Shown piece after piece: positions 17,190 through 25,894 of a stretch of 64,000 nt of DNA (position 1 is the first letter of the stretch; every line of letters begins with the position of its first letter). The stretch spans positions 1,674,001 to 1,738,000 of the forward strand of contig OY764266.1 of the NCBI GenBank assembly GCA_963668365.1, in the 5' to 3' direction. Under the pieces are notes generated by a model, which saw nothing but the letters and a program-made list of their open reading frames with translations, was not told where the DNA came from and did no database searches. The position numbers and the translations under genes were made by a program. This DNA comes from VXNE01 sp963668365 (GTDB taxonomy: Bacteria; Pseudomonadota; Gammaproteobacteria; Pseudomonadales; Azotimanducaceae).

Positions 17190-17885
17190 TCAGCCCGATT
17201 GCCTGGCCTTGAGCCGCGCGAGAACGTCCGATCCCGCCGATGCGCCCGAAGCGCCGATTCCCTTGGCCTTCAGTTTCGCGTCGATGTCGTCGACACCTTC
17301 CTGCGACTCCATCCATTCCCCGGCTTCCATGCGGTCCTGCCAGTTCTGCTGCTTGGCCTTGACGCGGTCGAGCGCCTGGGACACCCGGTGTCCCTTCGAT
17401 CCCGTCGCCGCGAAGTTGCGCGAGACGCTTTCCGTGGCGCGCTGCAGCTCCTGTACCGTTCGCACCTTGTCCAGTTCACGCTTGTTCTTCTGGATGGTTC
17501 GCTCCCGGGCCTTGATCATGGCGTGGATCTTGTTGACCTCCCCGTTCAGTGCCGCCTGTTCGCCGGCCTTGTCGTCGCGCTCGCCTTCCAGTTCGGCAAT
17601 GCGCTCGGCGACCTCCGTCGCGAGCGCCTCCTCGCCGGCGTTAAGTGCCGCGATAGCCTTCTGCTCGTAGTCGGCGATGTCCGCGCCCAAGGTGGACAGG
17701 TCCCGCTTGAGGCCAATCTCGGAACTCTTCATGCGCGTCAGGCTCTGCTTCGCGCTGGCTATCGCCGATTCGGCGTCGCGAATCTCCTGTTCGAGAATGC
17801 GGATGGCGTTGGCGTCTACGATGGCCTCGCCGACTTCGTTTGCGCCGCCTCTCACGGCCTGCATCAGGTCTTTCAGTACACCCAT
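17190..17885 (-). CDS. PspA/IM30-family protein (YjfJ-like)
   Basis: ATG 17885 gives 231 residues, nearly all coiled coil: MGVLKDLMQAVRGGANEVGE at the N-terminus, then IRILEQEIRDAESAIASAKQ and long heptad-rich helices to about 190, and a C-terminal VDDIDAKLKAKGI. PspA/IM30 proteins are ESCRT-III-like membrane-remodelling proteins that bind anionic lipid and counter loss of membrane integrity. It lies between the DUF2170 and DUF2491 genes with short gaps, as in the yjf operon. Confidence 0.9.
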   Translation of the reverse strand: MGVLKDLMQAVRGGANEVGEAIVDANAIRILEQEIRDAESAIASAKQSLTRMKSSEIGLKRDLSTLGADIADYEQKAIAALNAGEEALATEVAERIAELEGERDDKAGEQAALNGEVNKIHAMIKARERTIQKNKRELDKVRTVQELQRATESVSRNFAATGSKGHRVSQALDRVKAKQQNWQDRMEAGEWMESQEGVDDIDAKLKAKGIGASGASAGSDVLARLKARQSG

Positions 17886-17946
17886 GTTGTTTGCCTCTCT
17901 CGTGTTGCTTTGCTTCGGTTTGTCGCGTAAATCCCCTGAATTCGGT

Positions 17947-18348
17947 TCAGGCCAGCAGGTGTTCCACGGCTTCGAGCACGTCGATGGTGTTTTCCGCCTG
18001 GACCTCAAGTTCGTGGGCGATCACCTCGAACCGTGTCGACAGCGCCATGGCGCCGAAGAGAATGTAGGTCTCTCCCTGCAAGCCGATGGATGACAGTGGC
18101 ACGGCGGGGCTCAGGCGCAGGAAGATCGCATTGAGTTCCTCGATATTGTCGGGCTCGACTTCGGAAATGTTGAAAAGGGGTGTCACCGCGAGGATCTGCG
18201 TCTCCGTCTGGGTGACGTGGATGGGGAATTCGTCGTTGTTCGAGCAGGTGACCTCCAGGATATCTTGCTCCGTCACGAGCGCATCGAAGGTGGTGCCTTC
18301 CTCGCCGTCGAAATCATTCAGCCGGAAGGCCAGCTCGTCCAAGGTCAT
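17947..18348 (-). CDS. DUF2170 (YjfI-like) protein
   Basis: ATG 18348 gives 133 residues, the same length as E. coli YjfI. It begins MTLDELAFRLNDFDGEEGT and contains ILEVTCSNNDEFPIHVTQTE and GETYILFGAMALSTRFEV. The family lacks a known biochemical activity but heads PspA/DUF2491 operons. A palindrome-containing promoter lies 60-90 bases upstream (18408-18436). Confidence 0.8.
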   Translation of the reverse strand: MTLDELAFRLNDFDGEEGTTFDALVTEQDILEVTCSNNDEFPIHVTQTETQILAVTPLFNISEVEPDNIEELNAIFLRLSPAVPLSSIGLQGETYILFGAMALSTRFEVIAHELEVQAENTIDVLEAVEHLLA

Positions 18349-18407
18349 CGCGTATCTCCCAGTTTCCTTTGTGGTCGTTCCCGCCGACAGCGGTAACCCT
18401 CGAAAGC

Positions 18408-18436
18408 ACACTATGACATATTATGTCATCGGTCAA
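18408..18436 (-). promoter_or_regulatory. Promoter with palindromic operator for the DUF2170-PspA operon
   Basis: On the minus strand TTGACC (18436-18431) and TAGTGT (18413-18408) are 17 bases apart. The spacer holds the perfect palindrome TGACATA-T-TATGTCA (18414-18428, plus strand). A 16-base core almost identical to this (15 of 16) overlaps the start of the AdoMet decarboxylase gene at 25155-25170. Confidence 0.55.
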
Positions 18437-18482
18437 GCGTTAGTTGGACGGGCGTTCGCTGAAGCACTCGAAGGGTCTTCGA

Positions 18483-18806
18483 TCAACGGGCCAGGCGTTC
18501 GAGGAGGAGGCTGGACAGGTCGCGCCGCGCGTCGAGGACCGCGGTGACGTAGACGTTGCGCGCGTCGTACCGATACACGATCCGCCAGGGGCCCTCGACC
18601 AGTTCCCGGTAGGTCTGCACACCGGCCGCTCTCAACTCCGGAACGATGCGCCCTCGCTGGGGCATGGGCCCGAGACTCAGGCAACGGCGCTCCATCCGTT
18701 CCAATACTGCGAGCGCATTGGACGGCGTGTTCTCGGCGATGAACTGGACAATCTGCTGAAGGTCGAGTCTTGCGGCGTCCGTCCACCGGACCTGACGGTC
18801 AGCCAT
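18483..18806 (-). CDS. RelE/ParE-family toxin
   Basis: A 107-residue protein with the RelE/ParE pattern: VRWTDAARLDLQQIVQFIAE, a central RGRIVPELRAAGVQTYRELV and WRIVYRYDARNVYVTAVLDARRD at the end. Such toxins cleave ribosome-bound mRNA (RelE) or inhibit gyrase (ParE); sequence alone does not decide. It overlaps its antitoxin gene by eight bases. The module is inserted within the envelope-stress locus. Confidence 0.85.
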   Translation of the reverse strand: MADRQVRWTDAARLDLQQIVQFIAENTPSNALAVLERMERRCLSLGPMPQRGRIVPELRAAGVQTYRELVEGPWRIVYRYDARNVYVTAVLDARRDLSSLLLERLAR

Positions 18807-19074
18807 CGCTGGCCGTCAACTGTCCCTTGATGTCTCGGAACACCTCGTCCTGAGGCGTGGTGCGGCCTGCCGAGATGTCTATCTCGCCCTGGACCATGAG
18901 CTTCAGCATCAACAGGGCGTCCTGCAGGCGCTGGTGCGATTCGTAGTCCTGTACGACCGCGCTGGCTGCGCCGCGTTGCGTCAGCACGACCACCTGTTCG
19001 GAGGACTTCATCTCCGCAAGCATCTGCGCCGCCCTGGCCTTGAATTCGCTCAGGCTTACGATGGACGTTGGCAC
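18799..19074 (-). CDS. Phd/YefM-family antitoxin
   Basis: A 91-residue protein starting at GTG 19074: MPTSIVSLSEFKARAAQMLA, then VVVLTQRGAASAVVQDYESH, the standard Phd/YefM DNA-binding and dimerisation fold, followed by a toxin-binding tail. It precedes and overlaps the RelE/ParE gene. Antitoxins of this type normally autorepress the pair. Confidence 0.85.
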   Translation of the reverse strand: MPTSIVSLSEFKARAAQMLAEMKSSEQVVVLTQRGAASAVVQDYESHQRLQDALLMLKLMVQGEIDISAGRTTPQDEVFRDIKGQLTASDG

Positions 19075-19271
19075 TAGACGACCCTTTTTTGGTCTGAATT
19101 CGGTTCGATTGTACGGAATTGCCGAGAGTCCGCAAATCTATCGGTGCGCGAAATTTGCGTACTCGGCCTTGACTTTGGGGACCATAAGATCATTATCGCG
19201 CGCTTCGTTCCGCCAGCCCCCTTGCGGAGGGTCTTTCGGCGGCTCGGCATGTTGGCACTGGAGAGGCTCCC

Positions 19272-21074
19272 ATGTTCGACCGAGCGGTCTCGTTTACCGA
19301 GGTTTTTCTTTTTGTCTGGAGCTACTGGCGGCAGCAACCGGCGAAGTTCGCCCTGATCCTTGCCGGCGTGGTGGTGAGCATCCTGCTCGAAGTCCAGATT
19401 CCCGACCGGTCCGCGGAACTGGTGACCGCGGTGTTGCACATCGGGGAAGGTCCCTCTGCCCTTGCGCAGGCCTGGAGCGCGGCTTTCTGGCTGCTTGGAA
19501 TCCTGGCCCTCGTATCCCTGGTGCAACAGGGATACTTTCGGGTGTGGATGTACTTCGCCGCCGGAGCCATGCAGGTGATAGTCATGGATGGTTTCCGCGC
19601 GTTGCAGCGGTTCAGTGCGGACTGGCATGCGAACGCGTTCGCGGGGGCCACGGTGCGCAAGGTCACGCGGGGCATGTGGGCCTACGACAACTTTGCCGAC
19701 GTCGTGGTCGTGCAACTCGGCCCGACGTTGATCCTGCTCGTCGCGCTGTCGATCGGGATGTTTCTGCGCGAGCCCATGATGGGGCTTTACTTCGCGGTTT
19801 CCGTTGCGCTGTTCGTCGGCGTCAGCGTATGGATGTCCCTGTCGTGGGTGGCTCCAGCAAACCGGCTTTCCAACGATGCGGATACGAAGATGGGCGGAGC
19901 GCTGGCCGATTCGATTACCTGCAACTCTGTGGTCAAGGCATTCGGAGCGGAACATCGCGAAGACCGCCTGCTGCACGACGTGTCTTCGGATTGGCGGCGA
20001 CGCGCCTGCGCGGCGTGGACGAGGAGCATGGATCCGGTCGCCGTGCAGTCGGTGCTCATCATCGCGATGCTCGGCGGGCTGTTGGCGATCGCGCTGGGCC
20101 GCGCGGCCGACGGCGCCACCGTGCTGGCCGACATGGTCTACGTCATCACGGCGTACTTCATCGTCAACGGGTATCTGCGCGAACTCGGCTGGGAAATCCG
20201 CAGCCTGCAGCGGGCGGTGAACGAGTTGGACGATCTTGTGAAGATCTCCAGGACGGCGCCGCAGGTATCGAACCGTCCGAACGCTCCCGATTTCCAGCCG
20301 GGTGCGGGCACGATTCGATTTCGAAACGTTGGTTTCACGTACAGCAATCAGCCGAAGGCGATCTTCGACGACTTCTGTCTTGAAATCGCTGCCGGGGAGA
20401 AGGTCGCGCTGGTCGGCGAGTCCGGTTCCGGCAAGACCACGTTTGTGAAACTGCTGCAGCGTCTCTACGACGTCGAGACGGGCTGCGTCCTCGTCGATGG
20501 CCAGGACATTGCGAGGGTCATGCAGGAAAGCCTGCGCCGGGGCATCGCCCTGGTGCCGCAGGAGCCTATCCTGTTTCACCGCTCGCTACGGGAGAACATC
20601 GCGTATGGGCGACCCGAGGCAACCTTCGACGAAGTGGTCGCGGCGTCGAAGAAGGCGCACGCGGACGATTTCATCGGCAGGCTTGCGGCAGGCTACGACA
20701 CGCTGGTCGGGGAGCGAGGCGTCAAGCTCTCCGGCGGCGAGCGGCAGCGCGTGGCGATCGCGCGCGCGATCCTCGCCGATGCGCCTATCCTGATCCTCGA
20801 CGAGGCCACCTCGAGCCTCGACTCGATCACGGAGTACCTGATCCAGGATGCGATCGCCAACCTCCTGAAGGGTCGTACCGCCATCGTCGTGGCGCACCGC
20901 CTATCGACGGTGCGGAACGTGGACCGGATCCTCGTCTTCGACAGCGGCCGGATCGTGGAAGAGGGGAATCACGAGGAGCTGATGGCACGGCCCCGGGGCC
21001 ACTACCGGCGCCTGTTCGACATGCAGTCGCTCGGTTTCATCGACGAGCTGGAGGCCAGGGCCGAGATCGCCTGA
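19272..21074 (+). CDS. ABC exporter, fused permease-ATPase half-transporter
   Basis: A 600-residue half-transporter: type IV permease domain with about six membrane helices (residues 20-320), then a nucleotide-binding domain with Walker A GESGSGKTT (382-390), Q-loop VPQEP, signature LSGGERQ (486-492), Walker B ILILDEATSSLD (506-517) and H-loop VAHRLST. It probably works as a homodimer exporting lipid or hydrophobic compounds. It is the only plus-strand gene between 15 and 25 kb and splits the polyamine/PspA locus; the substrate is unknown. Confidence 0.92.
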   Translation: MFDRAVSFTEVFLFVWSYWRQQPAKFALILAGVVVSILLEVQIPDRSAELVTAVLHIGEGPSALAQAWSAAFWLLGILALVSLVQQGYFRVWMYFAAGAMQVIVMDGFRALQRFSADWHANAFAGATVRKVTRGMWAYDNFADVVVVQLGPTLILLVALSIGMFLREPMMGLYFAVSVALFVGVSVWMSLSWVAPANRLSNDADTKMGGALADSITCNSVVKAFGAEHREDRLLHDVSSDWRRRACAAWTRSMDPVAVQSVLIIAMLGGLLAIALGRAADGATVLADMVYVITAYFIVNGYLRELGWEIRSLQRAVNELDDLVKISRTAPQVSNRPNAPDFQPGAGTIRFRNVGFTYSNQPKAIFDDFCLEIAAGEKVALVGESGSGKTTFVKLLQRLYDVETGCVLVDGQDIARVMQESLRRGIALVPQEPILFHRSLRENIAYGRPEATFDEVVAASKKAHADDFIGRLAAGYDTLVGERGVKLSGGERQRVAIARAILADAPILILDEATSSLDSITEYLIQDAIANLLKGRTAIVVAHRLSTVRNVDRILVFDSGRIVEEGNHEELMARPRGHYRRLFDMQSLGFIDELEARAEIA

Positions 21075-21081
21075 ACGCTGG

Positions 21082-22803
21082 CTATCTCGGTCGGTTGCCG
21101 GAGCGGCCGGCGAAGAAAACGCCCCGGTATTCCTGCAGTGCTTCCTGGTGGTAGCCATAGACGACGTGGCTGCCGAGGCGGTTGATCCGCACGTCGTCGA
21201 GGTCCGCGTAGTAGCCGTTGGGGAAGGCGAATGCGGCCAGGATCTGCTCGCGGTCGAGCCAGCCGTCCGGCGTCGGCCCGGCATCGGCGTCGGCAATGCG
21301 TTCTGAAGCGGGTTTCCCGCGCAGGGTGCCGATGGTCCATCCCCATTCGCCGAAACTCGGCACGTTGGCGTGAAACTGCTCGGTGTCGAAGCCGACGTGC
21401 GAGACCGTCTTGCCGATCGAGAGGAAGGCCGCCTTGGCATGGAACGGTGATGTCGACTGCAGGGCGAGCACACCGTCGGGCGACAGCAACTGGCCGATCC
21501 GGGCATAGAAATAGTCGCTGTAGAGACGGTTCAGGTCCGGGTGGCCGGGGTCCGGCAGGTCGACCACCACGACGTCGAAGGTCTCGCCTTCGGCGGCAAG
21601 CCTTTCGACCTCGATGAACGCGTCGGCCTGGACGACGACGACGCGGGGATCGGCGAACGCGCCCTCGTTGAGTCCGACCAGGGTTTGGCTCAGCCATGCG
21701 GGCGCGTTCGGGTCTTCGCCGGAGAACAGGCCGACGAGCTCGGCATCGATGTCGATCAGCGTGACCGAGTCCGGATTCCAACGGAGCAGGTCGCGAAGCG
21801 CCAGACCGTCGCCGCCGCCGAGGACCAATAGCCGTTCGCGCCGGTAAGTGGCCACCATCGCCGGGGACGTGAGGTAGGCGTGATAGATCCGCTCGTCGTT
21901 GGACGCGAACTGCAGGCGGCCGTTCAGGTACAGGCTGAGCACGTCCGGCTTGCCCCGGGCCACGTGCCGCTTGGTGATTACGGCGTTCTGATAGGGGGTC
22001 TGCAGCCGGTAGGCCACGCGGTCCTGGAACAGCGTGTCGCCGAGCCGCGTGGTCCACTGCGTGCCGAATACGGCCAGCACGACGAGCAGGCCGGCGAGCA
22101 GGCCGTGTCCGATCCAGAGCCGCGAGGAGGGTCGCAGCCGACGGCGGTAGATGGAAAGGAAGGCGATGCCGACCAGCGTGTTGACAGCGGCGGTGCCCAC
22201 CGCCGCATAGATGATCGGAATCCGGAGACAGATCGCGACCCATATGGCGGCGCCGATGCCCGCCCCGATGTAGTCCGCGCCGTACATGGCGCCCAAGTTG
22301 TGTTCCAGGCGGCGCTGGTGGATGTGCTCGCGCACCCGCGCGATGAGCGGTATCTCCATGCCGATCAGGAACCCGATGATGAACCCGACCACGAACGGCA
22401 GTACGCGCGCCGACTGGAGCAGCATTGCGGCGAGCCCCCCGTCGACGACGATGGCGGCGTCGAGGTTGTAGACCGCGCGCAGCCATTCGGGCAGGGAGTA
22501 GGCAAGGGCCACCGCGCCGGACAGGAGCAGAATGGACGTCCCGCCGAGGATGCCGATCCCCAGTTCCAGCCAGGCGAAACCCCTGTAGATCGAAGAGATC
22601 CATCTCGCGGCCAGCGCGCCGCACCCCATGGCGACGATCATCAGGCCGATCATCGCGTACACCGTCGGCTCGACGGCGCCCAGAATGCGGCCGGCGTAGT
22701 GCGCGAGGAGGTACTCGTAGACCAGTCCGCAGGCGGCGACCAGTCCTATGGCGCCGATCAGTACCGTATCGTGGCGGCGAACGCGTGCGCTGTCGTTAAC
22801 CAT
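21082..22803 (-). CDS. Membrane-anchored spermidine-synthase-like aminopropyltransferase
   Basis: A 573-residue protein. The N-terminal half has about seven membrane helices (residues 14-245); the C-terminal half is a SpeE-type methyltransferase fold with VLGGGDGLALRDLL (327-340), acidic VTLIDIDAELV, and VVVVDLPDPGHPDLNRLYSD (411-430). These match the AdoMet-binding and catalytic-Asp motifs of polyamine aminopropyltransferases. With the AdoMet decarboxylase two genes upstream it could produce decarboxylated-AdoMet-derived products at the membrane. It is an example of the SpeE-fused membrane proteins found in PspA/DUF350 loci. Confidence 0.85.
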   Translation of the reverse strand: MVNDSARVRRHDTVLIGAIGLVAACGLVYEYLLAHYAGRILGAVEPTVYAMIGLMIVAMGCGALAARWISSIYRGFAWLELGIGILGGTSILLLSGAVALAYSLPEWLRAVYNLDAAIVVDGGLAAMLLQSARVLPFVVGFIIGFLIGMEIPLIARVREHIHQRRLEHNLGAMYGADYIGAGIGAAIWVAICLRIPIIYAAVGTAAVNTLVGIAFLSIYRRRLRPSSRLWIGHGLLAGLLVVLAVFGTQWTTRLGDTLFQDRVAYRLQTPYQNAVITKRHVARGKPDVLSLYLNGRLQFASNDERIYHAYLTSPAMVATYRRERLLVLGGGDGLALRDLLRWNPDSVTLIDIDAELVGLFSGEDPNAPAWLSQTLVGLNEGAFADPRVVVVQADAFIEVERLAAEGETFDVVVVDLPDPGHPDLNRLYSDYFYARIGQLLSPDGVLALQSTSPFHAKAAFLSIGKTVSHVGFDTEQFHANVPSFGEWGWTIGTLRGKPASERIADADAGPTPDGWLDREQILAAFAFPNGYYADLDDVRINRLGSHVVYGYHQEALQEYRGVFFAGRSGNRPR

Positions 22804-22897
22804 TCAACCCGGCCCCGACAAAACCTTGTCCTCGCAGTGCTCGCGACGAGAAACTGCCGGACAGCCGTGCTGAACCTCGCGTTGTATGTCTCAGGTT

Positions 22898-23794
22898 TCA
22901 GCCGATGACCGCATGCATCACCAGCCCGACGCCGATGAACACCGCCGCTTCGATGGCGGCCACGCCTATGTTCGCCTGAACGTCGACTTCCTCGACGACA
23001 TCGATGCCGTGCAGGATGGCGCGTTGCGCCAGCATCGACAGCAGCAGCAACACGCCGGCGAGAACGACCGCCAGGCCGAACAGAGCGGCGTACAGGACGA
23101 TCATCGCGGCGTCAGGCGGCACCAGGTAGACGATCATTCCACCCGCCGCGGACACCGCAAGGGCGGTGCCGATCAGGTGACCGGCATAGCGGACCCCGAG
23201 CGCCGTGTTGCCGCCGTCGATCGCGGCCTGCCACTTGGCGCCCTCGTTGCGTTTCGCGTAGATGAGCCCTCGCAGCCGCGTGACCCCGAGCAGGACGATC
23301 TGTGCCAGCAGGAACACGATGACCACCGTCGCCACGGCGGTGGCGAGATCACCCTCCGAATAGCCGATCGCGGCGTTCACGAGGACGCCGATGGCGATCA
23401 GGTTTGCGGCCTGGGCCGTACCGGCGGCGGCGTTGCCGCCGTTGATCGCGTCTTTCAGGGAGAACTCGTTGAAGACGACCCAGTCGTTGATGAGCATTCC
23501 GACCTTCAACAGCACCAGTCCGAGCACCGCGTAGAGCGCGACCACGCCAAGTTCCTCGGCGAAATCGATAGCGGGGTCGCCGGCGGTGGCGGCCGCCAGC
23601 ACCAGCGCCACCGCGCCAGCGCCACCAGCGAGGGTCAGCCCGAAGGCGAGGTTGTCCTTTTCGGCGAGTTCGTTCCGCGAATCGACGCCGAACAGCAGTC
23701 CGGACACGTACCGCAGGGCGCATATCGCCGCGACGGCAACCACGAGGTCCAGCACGACGATGGCCCAGATCCAGATACTCACCGAGTCGAACAT
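22898..23794 (-). CDS. Double DUF350 (YjfL-like) membrane protein
   Basis: ATG 23794 gives 298 residues with about eight membrane helices in two homologous halves. Each half holds a loop with NEFSLKDAINGGNAAAGTAQ (first) or AKWQAAIDGGNTALGVRYAG (second), the DUF350 signature. E. coli YjfL has only one unit (132 residues), so this is a tandem fusion. It lies between the lipoprotein and the aminopropyltransferase genes. Function unknown, probably membrane integrity or small-molecule transport with PspA. Confidence 0.8.
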   Translation of the reverse strand: MFDSVSIWIWAIVVLDLVVAVAAICALRYVSGLLFGVDSRNELAEKDNLAFGLTLAGGAGAVALVLAAATAGDPAIDFAEELGVVALYAVLGLVLLKVGMLINDWVVFNEFSLKDAINGGNAAAGTAQAANLIAIGVLVNAAIGYSEGDLATAVATVVIVFLLAQIVLLGVTRLRGLIYAKRNEGAKWQAAIDGGNTALGVRYAGHLIGTALAVSAAGGMIVYLVPPDAAMIVLYAALFGLAVVLAGVLLLLSMLAQRAILHGIDVVEEVDVQANIGVAAIEAAVFIGVGLVMHAVIG

Positions 23795-23807
23795 TTGCTT
23801 GACCTCT

Positions 23808-24764
23808 CTATTTGCCTCTGATGGGACCTCGCGAACCGCCGCCGAATCCGCGCGTGGACGAAAAGCCGCCGCGTCCACTGGCGAATGCCTTCTGTTTGAC
23901 GATTCGGGAGGAAGCGCCCTGGCGCTGCCTCACGTAGGGGCTGCGAAAGGTCCGGCCTTCCGATGCGAACTTGCGCCTCGCGCCGGACTCGACCTGGTTC
24001 TGTCGCCGCCTGTCCGACGGCGACGTGTAGGTGTCGCGTCCCCAGTCGTGGTAGTAGCTGTAGTCGCGCCGGCCGGACCAGGCGCCGTAGCCGATGCGGG
24101 GACCTCCGAGGAGGCTGCTGATCAGCGCGTACTGGCCGTACCAGACCCAGAACGAGGTGCCGCTCGAATCGGTGCGCCAGGAGCCGTAATGGGGATTGCC
24201 GACCAACTGACCGCCAGGGCCCTGGGAGTCCGCGGCGTTGGCGCGGCGCGAGGCGCTGGCGCTGATGGAATCGACCCGAGGCAGCATGCCGTCGGACAAG
24301 TCGGCGAGAGCATTGAGCGGGTCGCTGAGCGCGCGGCTGTATTCTTCCGGGTCGGCTGCCGCGCGTAGCGATGCGTACTCCGAGAGGATGGGTTCGTAAG
24401 CCTTCGCGGGCGCGTCGGGCGGCGGCAATGCGGAGCGGTTTTCCTGAAGCCGCTTGGTGAGCCCCTGGTACAGCCTGCCGTCGGTAGTTCCTTCGCGTCG
24501 CAAGACGTCGGCAATCGGTTCCAGTTCGGGCTTGGCGCGGGTGAGCCGGTCGGCGTACGACAGGATCAGGGCCGCGTTGGGGACGCGGTTTCGCGCGAGA
24601 TCCTGGCGCAGCCGCGACAGCATCGAGACAACTTCATCCTCCGCGCGTTCGGCCCGCTCGCGCGCCGCCGCCCCGCTGTCGCATCCCGCGAGAGAGAGAA
24701 GTGCCGCACAAAGCACGCCTGCGACCAGGGCATTGGGACGGAGCATTGCGGGGACGCGCGTCAC
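23808..24764 (-). CDS. Lipoprotein of the DUF350/AdoMetDC cluster
   Basis: A 318-residue protein with a signal sequence ending in lipobox LSLAGC (Cys28), a helical domain (AERAEDEVVSMLSRLRQDLA to about 180), a Tyr/Trp-rich segment (WVWYGQYALISSLLG, YSYYHDWGRD) and a basic Ser/Gly/Arg tail ending GGSRGPIRGK. GTG 24764 overlaps the decarboxylase stop by four bases; ATG 24746 is an alternative start. The family is not recognised. It is probably an envelope partner of the DUF350 protein. Confidence 0.7.
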   Translation of the reverse strand: MTRVPAMLRPNALVAGVLCAALLSLAGCDSGAAARERAERAEDEVVSMLSRLRQDLARNRVPNAALILSYADRLTRAKPELEPIADVLRREGTTDGRLYQGLTKRLQENRSALPPPDAPAKAYEPILSEYASLRAAADPEEYSRALSDPLNALADLSDGMLPRVDSISASASRRANAADSQGPGGQLVGNPHYGSWRTDSSGTSFWVWYGQYALISSLLGGPRIGYGAWSGRRDYSYYHDWGRDTYTSPSDRRRQNQVESGARRKFASEGRTFRSPYVRQRQGASSRIVKQKAFASGRGGFSSTRGFGGGSRGPIRGK

Positions 24765-25159
24765 TTGACCGCTGCCTCCTCTGTCTCATGGTGACTCGAC
24801 GCCGTTTCCGGGGCCGGGCGATCCAGGGCGCGAATGCTCAGCCGGGCGTCCGGTACCGCGCACGCGATCTCCTCCGCCGCGCGGTCGGCATTGCAGGTGC
24901 CGCACATGAACACATCGAATGCGGCGTACGACCGCTCGGGCCAGGTGTGAACCGTGATGTGAGATTCGGCCAGCAGCGCAACGCCGGTGACGCCCCCATC
25001 GGTTCCGAACCCGTGCATATGGCACGACAGCACGTTCGCGCCTCCCGCCGTTGCGGCACGGCGCAGCAGGCGCTTGAGCGCCGGGACATCCAGACCGGCG
25101 TGGCCGCCGAAAGACTCGATCAGGACATGGCGACCGCCAGCGTTCTTGGACAACGACAT
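24761..25159 (-). CDS. speD: S-adenosylmethionine decarboxylase (prokaryotic class)
   Basis: ATG 25159 gives 132 residues, the length of the class 1B bacterial/archaeal enzyme. The diagnostic LLAESHITVHTWPE is at 62-75, with self-cleavage expected between Glu65 and Ser66 to make the pyruvoyl cofactor; FDVFMCG (81-87) carries the conserved Cys86. The product, decarboxylated AdoMet, is the aminopropyl donor used by the SpeE-like gene of the same cluster. A 16-base motif shared with the DUF2170 promoter overlaps this start codon. Confidence 0.93.
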   Translation of the reverse strand: MSLSKNAGGRHVLIESFGGHAGLDVPALKRLLRRAATAGGANVLSCHMHGFGTDGGVTGVALLAESHITVHTWPERSYAAFDVFMCGTCNADRAAEEIACAVPDARLSIRALDRPAPETASSHHETEEAAVK

Positions 25160-25170
25160 ATTATGACATC
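25155..25170 (-). promoter_or_regulatory. 16-bp motif shared with the PspA-operon promoter
   Basis: GACATATTATGACATC here differs at one position from GACATATTATGTCATC at 18415-18430. Both lie at the 5' end of a minus-strand operon of the same functional locus. Here the motif includes the start codon of speD, so a bound protein could block translation initiation or a near-leaderless promoter. Confidence 0.4.
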
Positions 25171-25277
25171 CTATGGGCAACGCACCTGTCGCGCAACAGC
25201 GCGGGGAACTCCCGGTCAGCCTCGGTCCGAACGGTATTGTAGTCTTCTTGCCTCGTTGCAGTTGGGGCGCGTCGACC

Positions 25278-25556
25278 ATGGGTTCCACCAGAACCGTGCG
25301 AGGATCGGTATCGGGCCGCGTGCAGGGCGTGGCCTATCGAATATCGCTGCTGCGAGAGGCCACCTCCCTGGGTCTATCCGGATGGGTGCGGAACAGTCCC
25401 GACGGGCGGGTCCTGTTTCTCGCGAGCGGAGCGCCGGGGTCCGTCGAAACGCTGCTGGATTGGGCGCGGCGCGGTCCGGCGCTCGCTCGGGTGGACGCGG
25501 TGGAGGTGGAAGATGTCGACGAGCGGCCGCCGGCCACCTTTGAGATTCGGTACTAG
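25278..25556 (+). CDS. acyP: Acylphosphatase
   Basis: ATG 25278 gives 92 residues with the family motifs GRVQGVAYR (catalytic Arg) and LSGWVRNSPDGRV (catalytic Asn). Acylphosphatases hydrolyse carboxyl-phosphate bonds in the cytoplasm. The stop codon TAG (25554-25556) lies within the left terminal inverted repeat of a MITE-like element, so the original 3' end may have been replaced. Confidence 0.9.
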   Translation: MGSTRTVRGSVSGRVQGVAYRISLLREATSLGLSGWVRNSPDGRVLFLASGAPGSVETLLDWARRGPALARVDAVEVEDVDERPPATFEIRY

Positions 25557-25894
25557 TGTCGTGTCACACGAGTTATGACGCTTCAGCGCGTCCCACGGGG
25601 TCTGTGGCAAGGCGCGTCCCCGCAGGGAATGGTCGGCTCCATTTCCAAGGGGCGCAACACCGCCACAGGCCGCAGTCTTCATGCGAGGGTGCCCCTCGCG
25701 CTCCCGGGGGGCGCCCTTCGGGAGATCGCCATGCGCGCCGGAGCCTTCAGCCGGGGTGCGCGAGGGGGAACCCCTCGCATGCAAACCGCGTTGTGGCCCT
25801 TGCGAATATGCCAGATATTCACTGCGGACCACGCCTTGCATTGACGCGCATGGCGAACTCTGAAGTACCAGAAACTTGCGGGACACGACACTAG
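25553..25894. mobile_element. MITE-like element, 342 bp, 13-bp terminal inverted repeats
   Basis: CTAGTGTCGTGTC (25553-25565) and GACACGACACTAG (25882-25894) are perfect inverted repeats. The interior holds a second large inverted repeat (CATGCGAGGG near 25680 with CCCTCGCATG near 25775) and no credible gene. If the terminal CTAG is the target duplication, the transposon ends are TGTCGTGTC. A transposase with matching ends is not in the window. Confidence 0.75.

Noticed and set aside
16530..17930. Long plus-strand open frame opposite DUF2491 and PspA genes
   Set aside because: It is a GC-driven shadow; the minus-strand products are recognisable families with coupled starts.
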